Source of the DNA: Nissolia schottii
Lineage: Eukaryota > Streptophyta > Magnoliopsida > Fabales > Fabaceae
Length of the DNA stretch: 64,000 nt
Direction: 5' to 3'
Assembly (NCBI GenBank): GCA_003254905.1
Contig: QANU01102613.1
Span: forward strand, 179,214 to 243,213
The number at the start of each line of letters is the position of its first letter. Position 1 is the stretch's first letter. Below are positions 23,692 to 35,893 of the stretch, in pieces. Both the position numbers and the translations under genes were made by a program. The notes below the pieces were generated by a model. That model saw only the letters and a program-made list of their open reading frames with translations, was not told the origin of the DNA and made no database searches.

Positions 23692-25245
23692 TGTTTTGAT
23701 GATGACAAATATAATGTAAAAGGTTTCTATATTTGATCAATGGAATATAGTAGAATGTGTAATGTAATTCTGTGATCAAGTTTATGCATGAAACACATTC
23801 AAGTGTTATATTCTTAGTAATCATGCTTATTAGGAAAATAGAGTTTATGGACTAACTATGTTTTTCAAGTGTGTCATGTTACGTAGGAAAGTCCAAGTAT
23901 AAAAGAACGAGACTTGAAGAAGAAAAGAAATTATTCTAATGATATTCAAATAAGAAATGATCAAGAACATAACTGCTTATTTCATGAGAAACATGGTGAT
24001 GCCAAAGATTGATAATACTTGAAGGAGACCAAGTATAAAAATGATCTCAAAGGTTTTGAAGATGCTAAAAAGGATGTCTAAAGGTTGCAAGAAAAATAGC
24101 AAAGTTACTTAAAGACAACGCTTTGCGCAATTGGTCTCTTATAAGCAAAGAGCAAGTTCAACGCCACAATGATATTACTTTCTAAGACTTAAGTTCTTTT
24201 GTTAAAGTTTTCTTTTGATAACTTTAATTGACCATGATTTTGATTCAAAGCATTTAAAAACCTTTTCAAAAACTTCATGTTAAAATAAATTATGCTAAAC
24301 AAGTTTTTTATGGAGCATATAACTTGAATATAATATCACAAAGGTTTTTCCATTAAGAGTATATAGTGAATAAATGGTAAAAATATGTTTTTAAAGGTCA
24401 TGTAATGAATTACCTCACTTAAGGGAATCAATTATTCGCTTTTGGAAATGTTGTAATCAATTACAACATAATGTAATCAATTACAAATGAAACTTGTAAT
24501 CCATTACAAGAGCATGTAATCGATTACAACTATCTGTTGTGCGAAAAAGAAATGACTTTTCAACAAGGGATGTGTCTCTTCAAAAGTGAATCATTTTGTA
24601 TGGATTCAAGGCCTATAAATACCCTGTGTGATTTCAAGCATGAAAAACCAAGTATAAACTACATTTACTCAATGTTTTTCTTCCATGGTTTTTCATCAAA
24701 GTTTTGGGTAAAGATGAATTAACATTTGAAAAACTTCATAGTTCTTCAACTTGTATAATTTTCTCTATCAGAGAGTGATTCTATTCTTCCTCTTGTATTT
24801 CTGAATCATTGTAAGAGGGTGAGATATCTCTCAAGTGAATCAAGAGTGAGGCATCTCTTGTTCTTGGGTGGCTTAAACTTTAAGGGTGAGAGATCCTAAG
24901 AAGTAAAAGCACTCGAGTGTTGTAAAGGTTTTTCAAACACTTGTAAGGATTGAATCTAGTGAAAAATATCAAGCGGATTTCTTAAGGACTGGACATAAGC
25001 CATAAGAAGTGACCAAACGAAGATAAATTTTTAGATTGTTTTTCTCTTCCCTTACTCTTTACTTTACTGCAAGTTTAATTTATTATGGTTATTTTTGTCT
25101 AATATATAATTGACTAGTTCTTAATGGTTTTATCTCTGTTAATTAGTTCCGTTGCAATTAATATTTTAATGCATGAAAATGCATAATTTTTCAAAGTTGA
25201 ATTATGTTTTGAAACACACAATTCACCCTCTCCTTCTTAAGTATT
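23692..25245 (+). mobile_element. SIRE/Maximus-like solo LTR (Ty1/copia fossil)
   Basis: The segment starts with TGTTTTGATGATGACAAATA and ends near AATTCACCCTCTCCTTCTTA, which resemble the ends of soybean SIRE/Maximus LTRs. Between 24450 and 24530 it carries four variants of the palindromic GTAATCGATTAC motif common in that family. A TATA-like GGCCTATAAATACC lies near 24610. No internal coding region or second LTR adjoins it, so a solo LTR or isolated fragment is most likely. The family name rests on remembered similarity, and the exact ends are approximate. Confidence 0.55.
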
Positions 25246-25621
25246 GGTTGCCGCGGATAACAAAGGTGTTGATGACCCATCCTAGACCCAATAGAATCCA
25301 CAAGCCCACACAATTCAAGAGCGTTGAAAGGAGACCAAAGGCTCAACCCAACTCACAGTTGGATTGGCTCAGAGTCAACGAATGAGGGTTACATATGCTA
25401 GACTTAGAGATTTGGGTGCATCCCTTGAGCTAACCTCAGATGCTTGATGAGAAGAACTTGATAGGTAATGGTTTGGTGATCTTTAGAGATGAAAAGATGC
25501 GCCTCTTTCAGGGGAGTCATTTCTGTAATCTTGGTTGCAAACCATCTTTAAAATAAGCTATATAAGGAGAGAAAATGATGTTTGACATAAAGGGTGGACA
25601 TGAATTTCAAGGAATTAAAAC
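25246..25621. other. Unassigned DNA between two transposons
   Basis: A weakly open plus-strand stretch near 25173-25385 shows no recognisable domain. It could be leftover retroelement interior next to the SIRE-like LTR. Confidence 0.35.
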
Positions 25622-26451
25622 TAGGGATGACAATTTGTATCCTATTCGCAGGCACCCATCCTAACCCAACCTGATGGGTATCTTCAATGGGTAATTATCC
25701 GCGCTAGTAATTATCGAAAATTATCCGCAATGGTTAGGTTATAGTTAAGATTTTAATGTACCCACCTGACTCTACCTGCACCCTACATAGTATGTTTTAT
25801 TTTTTTACCATAATTTTCTTTGTTTTACTACTATATTCAAATTTTCTTTAGACCATACTTATATTTTCATAGGTCACCCCCTTCTATATGGTTTAAACTC
25901 TACTTTATTTTTATTTTTTTAGGTCATTTTTCTATAACTATATCCAAATTTCTTTGTTCATAACTTGTGGCATAACGATTTCCTTTATGTGAAACTATTC
26001 TTTGAGAATTAATGTCTATATGCAATTGTTCTGTTTTCTTTTTTTAATAAAATAAATATGAATAGAAGATGGAAATTACTATCATTTGTCTGATTTGTTT
26101 GTAGAAGTTTGCATATTTTTACTTTGATATGTCTTGATTTTATTGTGTTAACGTGACTATATATAGTTTAGATGTTAATAAATTGTTTAATTTCTATTTT
26201 AAATTATGTTGTTCTTATGTACTAAAATAATTATTTTTTTATAGTTGATATTTATATTATGCAAACATAAAATTAGAAAGTAGTGGGTAGGATAGAGTAA
26301 AGGTTTAAATATTTTTTTGGTGGTACAGTTAGTGTTTTTATTTGTAAAACCCGTAGGTGGGATAGGGTTGGATTTTTTTAAATTCAACAGGTTTAAGATA
26401 AAATTAAGGTTGAGACAAAACTCTACCTCATCCTACCCATTACCATCCCTA
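25622..26451. mobile_element. hAT-like non-autonomous element
   Basis: The left end TAGGGATGACAAT and the right end, reverse complement TAGGGATGGTAAT, are matching hAT-type terminal inverted repeats. The flanks ATTAAAAC and GTCAAAAC agree at 6 of 8 positions, consistent with an aged 8-bp hAT target duplication. Subterminal text is rich in GGGTA/TACCC motifs. No transposase is encoded. Confidence 0.6.
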
Positions 26452-27277
26452 GTCAAAACGTTGAACAAGGAAACATTTGACCTATTAAACACAAGGGGGG
26501 TATCAAGGCCTGCTCAATAGTAAAACATAGCTTACCAGAAAGCCTTGGGGCATGTAGTTGAACGCCAACCTCAAAAGCCTTCTATTTATCTCATGGACAC
26601 CAAGCAACCAAAATAAACAAACAAAGCTTTAACCAACAACTAGGAGGAAAGGCTTCACAATAGAGTCAAAAATTGGCCGAAAAATAGAAGGCCTCACTAA
26701 AGCCCAATAAGACAAATTTGTGTTAAAGGCACAACAACAAGCCTGTGTAATACGGCTAGGTCTGAAATTCATAGAATAGCCCAATACCATAAAGGCTTGA
26801 CCACAAAAAACCCAATATCACAAGATGATTATCAGATGAATTTTTTTTTTTACCTTCTTAGATCAAGTTTTTTCATTTAATTTTTAAATAAGAAATGATA
26901 AATGAACATTTTCTTGATATGAGATGTACCATAATTTCATTTTTTTTTTTAGATGTGGTAGTCTTCACCTTTTTAAATTACTTATCTCAAAATAAAGTGT
27001 ACATGTCATTATATAAGTTGCGAAATAGATAGAATAAATAGAAGAAAACAAACTTGATCTATTTTGTCCCACGATAATAATCATCATCACAGCACTTCCC
27101 AGTCCCACAAACGTTCCCCTCTCCAATTCAAAAAAAAAAAAAAATTTGTACATCAATATCATCAATGTTCAAAACATGAAAATGACGGAAACTAAATTTG
27201 TGACAAAAATAAACGCTAAAAAAATGTTAAATTCAATTGTTGCATGCTTTAGGTTGATCCCTCCTTGCTAGATACTT
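26452..27277. other. Intergenic DNA, nothing recognised
   Basis: The less AT-rich first part (to about 26830) might be old retroelement sequence. No domain is visible. Confidence 0.4.
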
Positions 27278-27282
27278 TGAAG

Positions 27283-27574
27283 GGCCATTTGGCATGTCGG
27301 ATTAGTTCGAATTGGATAAACTTATTTAGCCTACTATTATTTTATCTAGTGTTTGATGTACACATCAAATTGGATAAATTAATTCATTAAAAACTCTTTA
27401 TCCATCATTTTGATAGATAAGTTAATCTAGTGTATAAAGGTGAGATTAGACTTGATAATAGTGTGATGGATAAAAAATTATGGGATGATGATAATAATAA
27501 TAATAATATTCATAATAATGATAATAATATTAATCATAATAAGAATAAAAAAATTATAATAATATCATTAATAA

Positions 27575-27607
<33 letters not shown>

Positions 27608-27647
27608 CATAATAATAAAAATAGCATTAATAATAATATTATTAATC

Positions 27648-27692
<45 letters not shown>

Positions 27693-27849
27693 CTTACTTA
27701 TCCTGTCAATCCTTATCCTATGTCTTCTCAAATACTACATTAAAATTTAATCATGTTTTTTTCTATCTGTCTTTATCCTATCCACCATTATCCTATCCGC
27801 CCTTATATATCCAATCAGTCATTATCCTATTTGGCGTGCCAAAGAGGCC
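27283..27849. mobile_element. MITE carrying expanded TAA microsatellites
   Basis: The left end GGCCATTTGGCATGTCGGAT and the right end, reverse complement GGCCTCTTTGGCACGCCAAA, are imperfect inverted repeats. TGAAG occurs directly on both sides (27278-27282 and 27850-27854), giving a 5-bp target duplication. The middle (27490-27690) is almost entirely (TAA)n-type microsatellite in several runs. It is 567 bp and non-coding. Confidence 0.6.
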
Positions 27850-27884
27850 TGAAGTGTTACATCTACTAGACATGTAGTCTAAAA

Positions 27885-28265
27885 CATGGTTATTGAATTG
27901 TATGATTCGCATTGCGAATTGCACGATACAATACTTGTCTAATTGAATCGAAGTGGCGGATGGATTGCTCGAATCACTTAACGAATCACTCGATGAATCG
28001 CTCGAATTACTTGATGAATCGTATGATACAATATGTATGAGCGCTGATATGACCCTAAATCCTAAACCCTTTATTTTTTTATTTCAAAATTACCACTCCA
28101 AAGACCCTTTGTTTACCCTCATTCTTTAACCCTATGTTCTTGGTTTTTGAATTCTTAGTCTAAATGTCATTTTATTTTTGATATGTCATATATAAAATAT
28201 ATTTTTGTTATGCTTTCGTATCTTACGATGCAACAAACAATACATATTGCGATTCAATAACCATG
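27885..28265. mobile_element. hAT-like MITE with 8-bp target duplication
   Basis: The left end CATGGTTATTGAATTG and the right end, reverse complement CATGGTTATTGAATCG, match at 15 of 16 positions. The flanks GTCTAAAA (27877-27884) and GTCTAATA (28266-28273) match at 7 of 8, supporting a hAT-type 8-bp duplication. The interior has repeated GAATCRCTCGA motifs and no coding capacity. Confidence 0.65.
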
Positions 28266-28736
28266 GTCTAATATAACAATTTAGGTCATTCTCTTCTCAT
28301 GAACTAACTTTTGGGGCTGAATTATGCATACCCATTTGTAAGATAATATTAGAATCCATGTCCTCTATTTTATATTGGGGTACCTGCAGGTATGCAGTCT
28401 TCTAAATTTTTCGCTCAAAATGTCTATCTCTTGGAATATGGGGTATGTTAAATCCCCTTTGCTAGACATATTGTGTCTTGATTAACTTGGATAATTCTTT
28501 TCTTTTAAGGTAATTTTTGGGGTTGAGTAATTAGCTCAACTCACTTCGAAGGTAAAGTATTCAGATTTTTTTTTTAAATATATTAGAGTGTTTAATGGGA
28601 AATAAATTAGAAGTGAATTAATTCTATGACTAATCATTAGAATTATTTTATTGGAAGGAAAAAATAATTGAGAAAGATTACTAACATGGAAAAAAAAAAA
28701 TCTTAATTTAATATGTCTATATTATAGAATTAGAAG

Positions 28737-29278
28737 TGTTAGGAAAATTAGCTCATGATAAGATTGCAATTGATTTTATTTATCTTTTATTTTTAAGATG
28801 TATATCCTTGAGATTATCCTCAGATTTAGTAATATCTAAATTATTGGTATGAATAATTTGATAGGATATTGATAAATCAGATAGGATATGAATAGGTTAA
28901 GATATAGAAAATTTGATGAGATTTGAAATAAGGACTTCGTTAAGAGTATTTGGCAATAAATAAAGTCAATGGTCTAGGTATATGGGAGTGTGAGAGAACA
29001 AGATATGAAGAATACTTTGGGTTACGAGAGAGTGTGTACAAAGGGATTTTGTTGTGAGATCCAATGAATATTATTGTATTGTTTTTATCTCATAATGAAA
29101 GTATTGATCCTCTGGATGGACGTAGGCATGGGATTTGCTGAATCACGTTAAATTCTTGTGTCTCATTACTCATTGTCATCTTGTTATTTTTTTCTCTGAG
29201 TTTTTGTGCTTATATTTGGTATATTGGATTTGTACGAAGTTGTGTCTAGGACCTAGTTCGCTGCGTGTTTCATCAACA
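28737..29278 (+). repeat. 5' LTR of the short copia-type element
   Basis: It begins TGTTAGGAAAATTAGCTCAT and ends TTTCATCAACA. It aligns along its length with 29599-30146, with many scattered differences and small length changes. Confidence 0.75.
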
Positions 29279-29598
29279 ACTGGTATCAGAGCTTGTAGCT
29301 TGGTATGGTCCAACAAATATATGTGGCACAAGATTAAAAGAGAATGAGGATATAATGGATTGCGGAGTTGCACATGTTCATTCGTCGAAGTTTTGAATCG
29401 GGTGAAACCGTGTGATTTGGTTGATTCGAATGATGTGTAGCTGGTACATGTTGAGACTAATGTTACTTATTTGTGGTCATTGCAAATAAGGGGTCCTCAT
29501 GATTTTTCATGGAGGTTTGCACGTGACTAGGCGGCTTGTATTAAGGTGAAGTTGTTAACAATTTTCATGGTGGTGGAGCATTCGCCAATGTGGAGATT

Positions 29599-30146
29599 TG
29601 TTGAAAAAATTGGCTCATGCTTGATAAAGTTGCAATTGATTTTATTTATCTTTTATCTTTAAGATGTATATCATTGAGATTATCCTCAAATTTAGTAATA
29701 TCTAAATTATTAATATGAATAATTTGATAGAATATTGATAAATCAGATAGGATATAGATAAATTATGTTAGGATATAGAAAATATGATGTGATTTGAAAT
29801 AAGGACTCTTAGTGGTTAAAAAATCATTGGTTATAAATAAAATCAATGGTCTAGGTGTGTGGTAGTGTGAAAGAACAAGATGAGATGAATACTTTGGGTT
29901 ATGAGAGAGGGTGTACAACGAATTTTGGGTGCAAGAACCAATGAGTATTCTTGTACTGTTTTTGTCTCAGTGAAAGTATTGATCATTTGGACTGGGCGTA
30001 AACATGAGATTTATCGAACACGTTAAATTCTTGTATCTCTTTATGCATTTTCATCTTGTTATTTTCTTTTCTTTGAGCTTGTGTGTTGAATTTGGATTTG
30101 TACAAAGTTATGTCTAAGACTCGATCTGTTGCTTGTTTCCCTAACT
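29599..30146 (+). repeat. 3' LTR of the short copia-type element
   Basis: It begins TGTTGAAAAAATTGGCTCAT and is the direct-repeat partner of 28737-29278. It follows the purine-rich GTGGAGATT. Confidence 0.75.
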
Positions 30147-30337
30147 AAAAAAAAAGAACTTGAATTCAGATATATTAAAATATGCAAGAAATAAATATAG
30201 TGGGAAAACTGAACGATACAACTTTTGAATAAAAGCTTCTTGTGAAGAGTAAAATTTAAGATTTTTCAACTAGAAACGAGGAAGGAATAAATAAAAAGGA
30301 CAAATTGTTTAATTGACATTCCTACCTTGCAATTTGA

Positions 30338-30339
<2 letters not shown>

Positions 30340-30385
<46 letters not shown>

Positions 30386-30450
30386 CATTGTCATTGTCAT
30401 TATCATCCTCATCATCATAGTCCTCATCCTCATCCTCATCCTCATCATAA
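30340..30450. repeat. Compound microsatellite (AAT)n and (CAT/CTC)n
   Basis: A run of AAT repeats spans about 30340-30385. It is followed by CATTGT units and then CATCCT-type units to about 30450. The open frames seen across it are products of the repeat. Confidence 0.9.
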
Positions 30451-30607
30451 TCCAGGCAACATGTCCAACAAAAAAAATCATAATCCACATGTAACATAGG
30501 CAACCTTTGCAATGAATTTAATTGTGACATTAAATATGGAAGCAATGGCAATTATGCACCTTGTGAATTAGAAGTATGGTGTACCTTTGTATCTCATGAT
30601 AAAAAAA

Positions 30608-30834
30608 GAGTCTTGCTAACGCACAATAAAAAAATATACACCATACATACACCCTATATTTATATATATAAAATTTGTGTTTTAATTCATGTAATGTTTG
30701 TGCACTTAATTAAGTATAATTGAGAATATTATCTATAAGTTTGTAATGTTTGTGCACTCATGAGAATAAAGTTTGTGCATTATTAATAGTGTATGTATGA
30801 GTGTATAAAATTGGATGTACATGTAACATTTTTG
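30608..30834 (-). mobile_element. 227-bp inverted-repeat element, family C copy 1
   Basis: Its reverse complement aligns end to end with 56065-56291, and both are 227 bp. On the minus strand it starts CAAAAATGTTACATGTACAT and contains AAGTGCACAAACATTACATG and AGTGCACAAACATTACAAAC. It is non-coding with inverted ends. The flanks are A-rich and only weakly support a duplication here; the other copy shows a clean 9-bp one. Confidence 0.7.
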
Positions 30835-31039
30835 TTTAAAAAACACAAGGTGTATGGATATAACAAATCACATGTAATATGATAGTTACTTGATATAGTC
30901 AGACTGTTGAAATATCGTTACGTGCATTTTAAAAGTAACTAAACTTTATTTGCGTAATCCTAGAATTAAATTAATTTTTGAGTATTAGATACATAAAAAG
31001 AAGTGATTCAAGTAGTGACATTTGATGGATTGAACAAAT

Positions 31040-32340
31040 GAATGATGCGAATTTTGTAACATTAGCAAGTGTACTAGTTTGTACAAGTAATAAAAGTAAA
31101 TATTAAATCTCAAGTTGTTGAACCCTACGAGAATTATATTACACTAGATTTTAATTAATAAATAACTCGAGCAAATTGATTGGAAGAGTTTTGAAAAATT
31201 GATTTTAAAAATAATAAAACAAAATATATAAATAATAAGGGAACAATAACAATTAAATAGAAGGTGGGGGAGGTTAAGGAGATAAATACTAGGGCAATTG
31301 ACTTCACCTATTCTACACTCAGGCTTGTTCATAGACAAACACACACAATTATCTTAAAACATTATTATTCAATTATTAATCTAGTTAACTAATTGTCGGG
31401 ACGTTCCTATCTTAATCACAAGTCTCTCTTGAGGTCGAACTATTACCTTTACCTAGAGGAACTACCCAATCTCTTGGCGTAACCTAATATATTAAAAACA
31501 TGAATGATTTGTGAATTCCCACACACGATCACATAGGTTGTGTTTGTTCCTCTCATATTGTCGCTCAACCTATGGTTTCTATAACAAAGCACTCTCGCAT
31601 TTCTTTTCTCAAATTTATACAAGACATTAATTCATTCAATTAATGACCAGTTAATAAAAAAACATTTAAGAAAAGTTCATTGAACCTTAATTAACATTGA
31701 TAGAAAAACTGAATAACAAAGAGGTTTTATGATAACATCATCAAAGAAATGGTTACACCAAATGCCCTAGTAGGGACTTAGTTCATAATGGAAGCAGAAG
31801 AAGAAGAAGAAAACAAAACCAAAAAATAAAGGTTCCATGGAAGAACAATGCATGGTAGAGACTTGACTTGGGGACAAATTGAAATTTCTCCCTCATCGCG
31901 TCTCACCCTCAGAGTCTTCGTCTTTGCACTGGGGAGCTCTCCTAGGGTTGCCTCAGTCGTCTACTGTGCGTGGTGTCCCGTCTGAAATTGGGAAAAGTCC
32001 CTTTTATACCTCGTGTGAGCTCAAGGAAATATTAAAAATCGAAATCCTTTCTCTGCCATCAACTCACGTGAATTGACCCTCCAACTCACGCGATTTAAAA
32101 CTTCTAATTTGCACTTAGAGTTCCTTGGATGCCATCTTGCATGAGTTGGGAAGCAACTCGAGCGAATGAATTCTTCTATTTTGAACTATGAACTCTTTGG
32201 ACACCATCTTGCACGAGTTGAAAAGAAATTTGCACGAGTTAATTCTTCAAAAAACTTCCTCTAATTAAGTTTCTATGATGAAACTCGCGCTCCAAATAGT
32301 GCTCCTTTTCCCGATTATTCGTCCTGAAGCACTCAAAACT
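31040..32340. mobile_element. Probable Ty3/gypsy-derived non-coding remnant (fossil)
   Basis: The opening text (AGTGTACTAGTTTGTACAAG) and the run through 31400-31600 resemble the non-coding tract often found downstream of pol in legume gypsy elements. From about 31880 the text has recurring ACTCACGCGA/GCACGAGTT motifs typical of some gypsy LTRs. No coding domain survives. The assignment is from general resemblance and is uncertain. Confidence 0.35.
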
Positions 32341-32378
32341 TAACTCAAGGTCCCTCGCTTTCGTGCCCCCCCCCCCCC

Positions 32379-32379
32379 N
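32379..32379. other. Ambiguous base after a poly(C) run
   Basis: A single N follows 13 consecutive C residues. This is the only undetermined base noticed. It sits where sequence character changes from gypsy-like to LINE-like, so it may mark a sequencing difficulty or an assembly seam. Confidence 0.9.
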
Positions 32380-33000
32380 ATATGCCGTCTCTCACCTCCG
32401 TGTGCTTGTCGTCCTTGTTGTTGTGTGTTCGAGTTTCGTCCTCATGTGCCTTGCCGTCGCTGTTGTGTGGTTATGTTTCTCGCCTCTATGCGTCTGTGGT
32501 CCGCTGATCGTCGACGTTTGCATCCACCCACGCTAATCCTGAATGGGACGCTTAATCCGTTGTTCATTTGGTACCCAGGTATAGGAATTCCACTAGGCCT
32601 CAAACGATCCTCGAGACTTTTAAAGGTGAACATATATAGTTATTCTGGTCTCCTTCAACAAAAGCGTGAATCAAGGAAATTGGAACAACCTACCATTGAA
32701 GATCTAGGGAACAGAATTTGTTCCAATGAAAAACGACAATGATGATATTCCTCTAGATGGTTACTGGATAAGACGCGTCATCTAATTATCTATGTTCCCT
32801 CTCTAGTCTGTCCATTAGATTTTAGTTTTTGTATTTTGTTTCTGTCGTTTATAAAGTTCTCATATCTTTAGAATCGACATGTGTTTGTGTTGTCTTAGCA
32901 TATATGAGAATCCCACTCTTATTTTTTATACTTGGTCATTGTGCTCCTTTGTATTTGTTTTTCTCCTATTAATTAATGAATACAAATCTCTATTTAATTT
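32380..33000 (+). mobile_element. Possible LINE-like fragment
   Basis: The block starts GC-rich, like a LINE 5' leader, and ends TTAATGAATACAAATCTCTA, similar in style to L1-type 3' ends. No reverse transcriptase or endonuclease motif is present. It could equally be a processed transcript scrap. Confidence 0.3.
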
Positions 33001-33015
33001 TGGAGTAAAAAAGTG

Positions 33016-33209
33016 AGTGATTCATGTGAGAGAGATTTTTTTTTTTAATGTGAGAGTGGGAGTGCATTTTTAGTTATTGAATTAAATTGTATGATTAAGA
33101 TGATATCTTAAAAAGAAATTATATCAAAATCAATCTAATCATACAACTAAAAATACATTCTAACACTCTCAAAAAAAATAAAAATAAAAACCCTCTCGCT
33201 TGAATCACT
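33016..33209. mobile_element. Foldback MITE
   Basis: The two halves are inverted copies. GTGATTCATGTGAGAGAG and GTGCATTTTTAGTTATTGAA on the left pair with GTGATTCAAGCGAGAGGG and ATGTATTTTTAGTTGTATGA on the reverse strand at the right. Almost the whole of the roughly 195 bp can fold on itself. It is non-coding. Confidence 0.6.
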
Positions 33210-35089
33210 ACCTACATAAAACATGGTTAACTTCTAAAATTCAAAAGATTTATTTCTAATGTAATAATCACATTCAAAATTTAATTCTTTACTTTCAAAT
33301 CACAAGATGGATCATATTCCCAACTTAGCAAGCAGATGGCAAAAAGATCTAGAATGGTGATATTAAAAATCAAACTAGAGAAATTAATTAAAGCCGGGTC
33401 ATATTTGAGAAAAGGTGTGATAAGTTACACATACATGCATGTAAGGTGGTTAGTGTAGGGTAGGAGACGTAGAGTAGGGACAGATATATAGTCCAAAACA
33501 TGTATTTTGTTAAATGCATCTGCTTTGATTTCATGTAGTCTTCTCTAACAGACAGGGCAGTTAATAATAATACAGGGAAAATTGGATTCATATGTCCGTT
33601 TTGTGTCACACTCATTAGGTCCATTTGCCTTGGACTGTATCAAGTCATGAACGGCCATTGAATCACACTTCAAATGTCTCTATCACCCACCAACAATTTC
33701 AATTCCCTCCTATCATTCCAACTTCTTGTTCAATTTTTTGCAAAAAAAATGACTACAATGACCATACAGTTGTACTGACATATTCTTGTAGATTGTTACG
33801 TATATATTAAAAAAACCTAAAAAGACACCTTCTATGAACTTTCAAATTTCAATCAAAGAAAACGTGGATTGCATTAGTTAAAATCTAGATTGAAAGTGTG
33901 TAGTTGGACTGTGAATGATCATTTTAGCCTTTAAAAATATATGCATTTTATTTTAATTTCTTAAATTAGGAAATTAATAAATTAGCTTTTTATAAAAAAT
34001 TATTGAAATTAATTTTTTAAAGTAATTTAAGTTAATCCCTACGAACGGCGTCCAAAAAAAAAGAGATAATCCCTACTGACACATTAACTTAAATTCATGT
34101 AAAAAATTAACTTAAATTTTTTTTTAATTTTAGAATCGAGTTATTAATTTCTTCAATATAAAAAAAATATCAATTTCTTAATTTTAAAAACTAACATGAC
34201 ACACTAATAATTTCACGGACCATTGAGTTTTGTCTCCCTGAGTTTTCTAGAATAATAAAAAAAAAGTTTTAATGAGACTTGGATTTTGCATACTTAGCGT
34301 GTTACCCAAGTGGGTGAATGGCTTGCTACTTCTTCATTATGCTCTCTTGCTTGTCCTTGTCGGGTTTAATCCTTTGTCAATGAATAATAATAATAATGAT
34401 GATGAAAAATACTTAAAAAATTTAATAAATTAACCTATAAAATAACTCACTCACTCATTTTATTTATTTATTTTTAAAAATACCAAGTATCATTTATAAA
34501 AATGAGTATGTTAATTTATGGATTGATTTGTTGGATCACCTTAAGTATTCCTCATCAACAATTTCATGGACCAAACTTGCGATTGTCACATCTTCTGTGT
34601 GCACCGTCGATGTTGTCTACTTGTTGTTAAGATGAGTGAAGGATTAATTAAAGTTTGGAGAGAAACTTCTGATTTTGTACTTCAAGAAATATCCTGTCTG
34701 AACGGCAATGGAAGTGATTGATTTTGGTGCTAGTTCGTTCAAGACCACATGACGAAAATGTGTCATTTGATACATATTTCTGTTATTTAAACTTATTAAC
34801 TGTATTATATATACTATTAATTAAGATTTTAACGTGACTTTCACGTTTTTTTTTTTAAAATTGTATTCAATAATAAATAATTAATGAGTTAACACAGTGT
34901 TCTATAATTATTAAGTGTTTTTAGGTAATTTATGGTATTACTGTTGACATCAAATAATCAACAAATCCACCTTATTTCATATCAATTTGGGGAACTAAAA
35001 CAATTCCTCTTGTAGAGTCTCACAAACGTAATTATCGAAGTGCCAAAGAAATGTATCTCTTGTGTTAATGCACTATTCACAACAGATAG
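33210..35089. other. AT-rich intergenic DNA
   Basis: No gene is supported. A loosely inverted AT-rich repeat spans about 33960-34190 around GTTAATCCCTAC. It may be another decayed MITE. Confidence 0.45.
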
Positions 35090-35893
35090 CACTAGAGTTA
35101 TCAATTTAGGACTTTTATGAATGTAAACTCAAGTTTTCAGTTCCCGAGTAATGTGTACAAGTAATAATGTTAGAAAACTTGAGTATGAATTCCAATTTGT
35201 GGCTTTTGTAAGTATACAATCAAGTTGCAGAGTAATGTGTTTGATGATAATTGTATAGAAACTTGAAGGAATAAGTAATGTACAGAATTACTCAACAGTT
35301 TGAACTGTCAATGCCAATGTATGGCTTCTGTATGCAACTTAATTGTTAGAACTAAGTTCTAGTTCCAGAGTTAGTAACATAATAACAACTATTAAGAACT
35401 TGACAATTAAGCGTTGCTTTTATGATGTTTGTTCATTTAAGTTTTAGTTCCAGAGTTACAAGTGTAAGAACTTATGTATAGAAACTTAAATTATAAGAAA
35501 CAATGTCTTATAGACAAGTTTGATATGATAGAATTACATGTAAAGATGAAAAGGAAAATATAGAGTGTTTAATCCTATAAAGGGAAAGGAAAAAGTAAAG
35601 TTTAGGATGTGTACTTAGCGTTTCTTGTGCTCTGAGTGGCCATTGGAAGCGTTAGGGCAAGCGTATGAGAGTGTTTGCAAGTGTATAATCCTAGGAATTT
35701 AGTAAAAAAAAAAGGTATCTAATGGGTTTTATTTATGGAGAAACTTGAGCCCTGACGGTTACATAACCGCTTTCTGGGGCCTTCATGTCATGATACTTGA
35801 ATTTGAATTTTGGCGCTTTGAGCTTTGATAGTTATGTAATCGCTTTCTGACGCCTTTGTGTCATCAGTCTTGAATTTGAATTCTGGGCGCCAA
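35090..35893. repeat. Degenerate tandem repeats
   Basis: Between 35110 and 35510 a unit of about 90-120 bp recurs roughly four times, each starting near GCTTTTGTA/GCTTTTATG and containing AGTTCCAGAGTTA-like text. From about 35750 to 35893 a roughly 73-bp unit containing CGCTTTCTG...CTTGAATTTGAATT occurs twice. These may be interior or subterminal parts of the CACTA-type element that ends at 36189. Confidence 0.45.

Larger units (their letters stand above)
28737..30146 (+). mobile_element. Short non-coding copia-type LTR element (TRIM/LARD-like)
   Basis: Two direct repeats of about 545 bp (28737-29278 and 29599-30146) flank an internal region of only about 320 bp. Directly inside the left LTR is the initiator-tRNA primer site TGGTATCAGAGC (29281-29292). 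Directly before the right LTR is the purine-rich GTGGAGATT typical of plant copia 3' ends. Both LTRs start with TGTT. There is no gag or pol, so the element is non-autonomous or heavily reduced. It is structurally whole, with diverged LTRs that suggest an old insertion. No convincing target duplication is visible. Confidence 0.75.

Noticed and set aside
29281-29292. tRNA-like TGGTATCAGAGC
   Set aside because: It sits directly inside an LTR and is the primer binding site of the short copia-type element.
30266-30551. Open frames with poly-Ile, poly-Tyr and Asp/Glu runs
   Set aside because: They are products of the compound AAT/CAT microsatellite in different frames.
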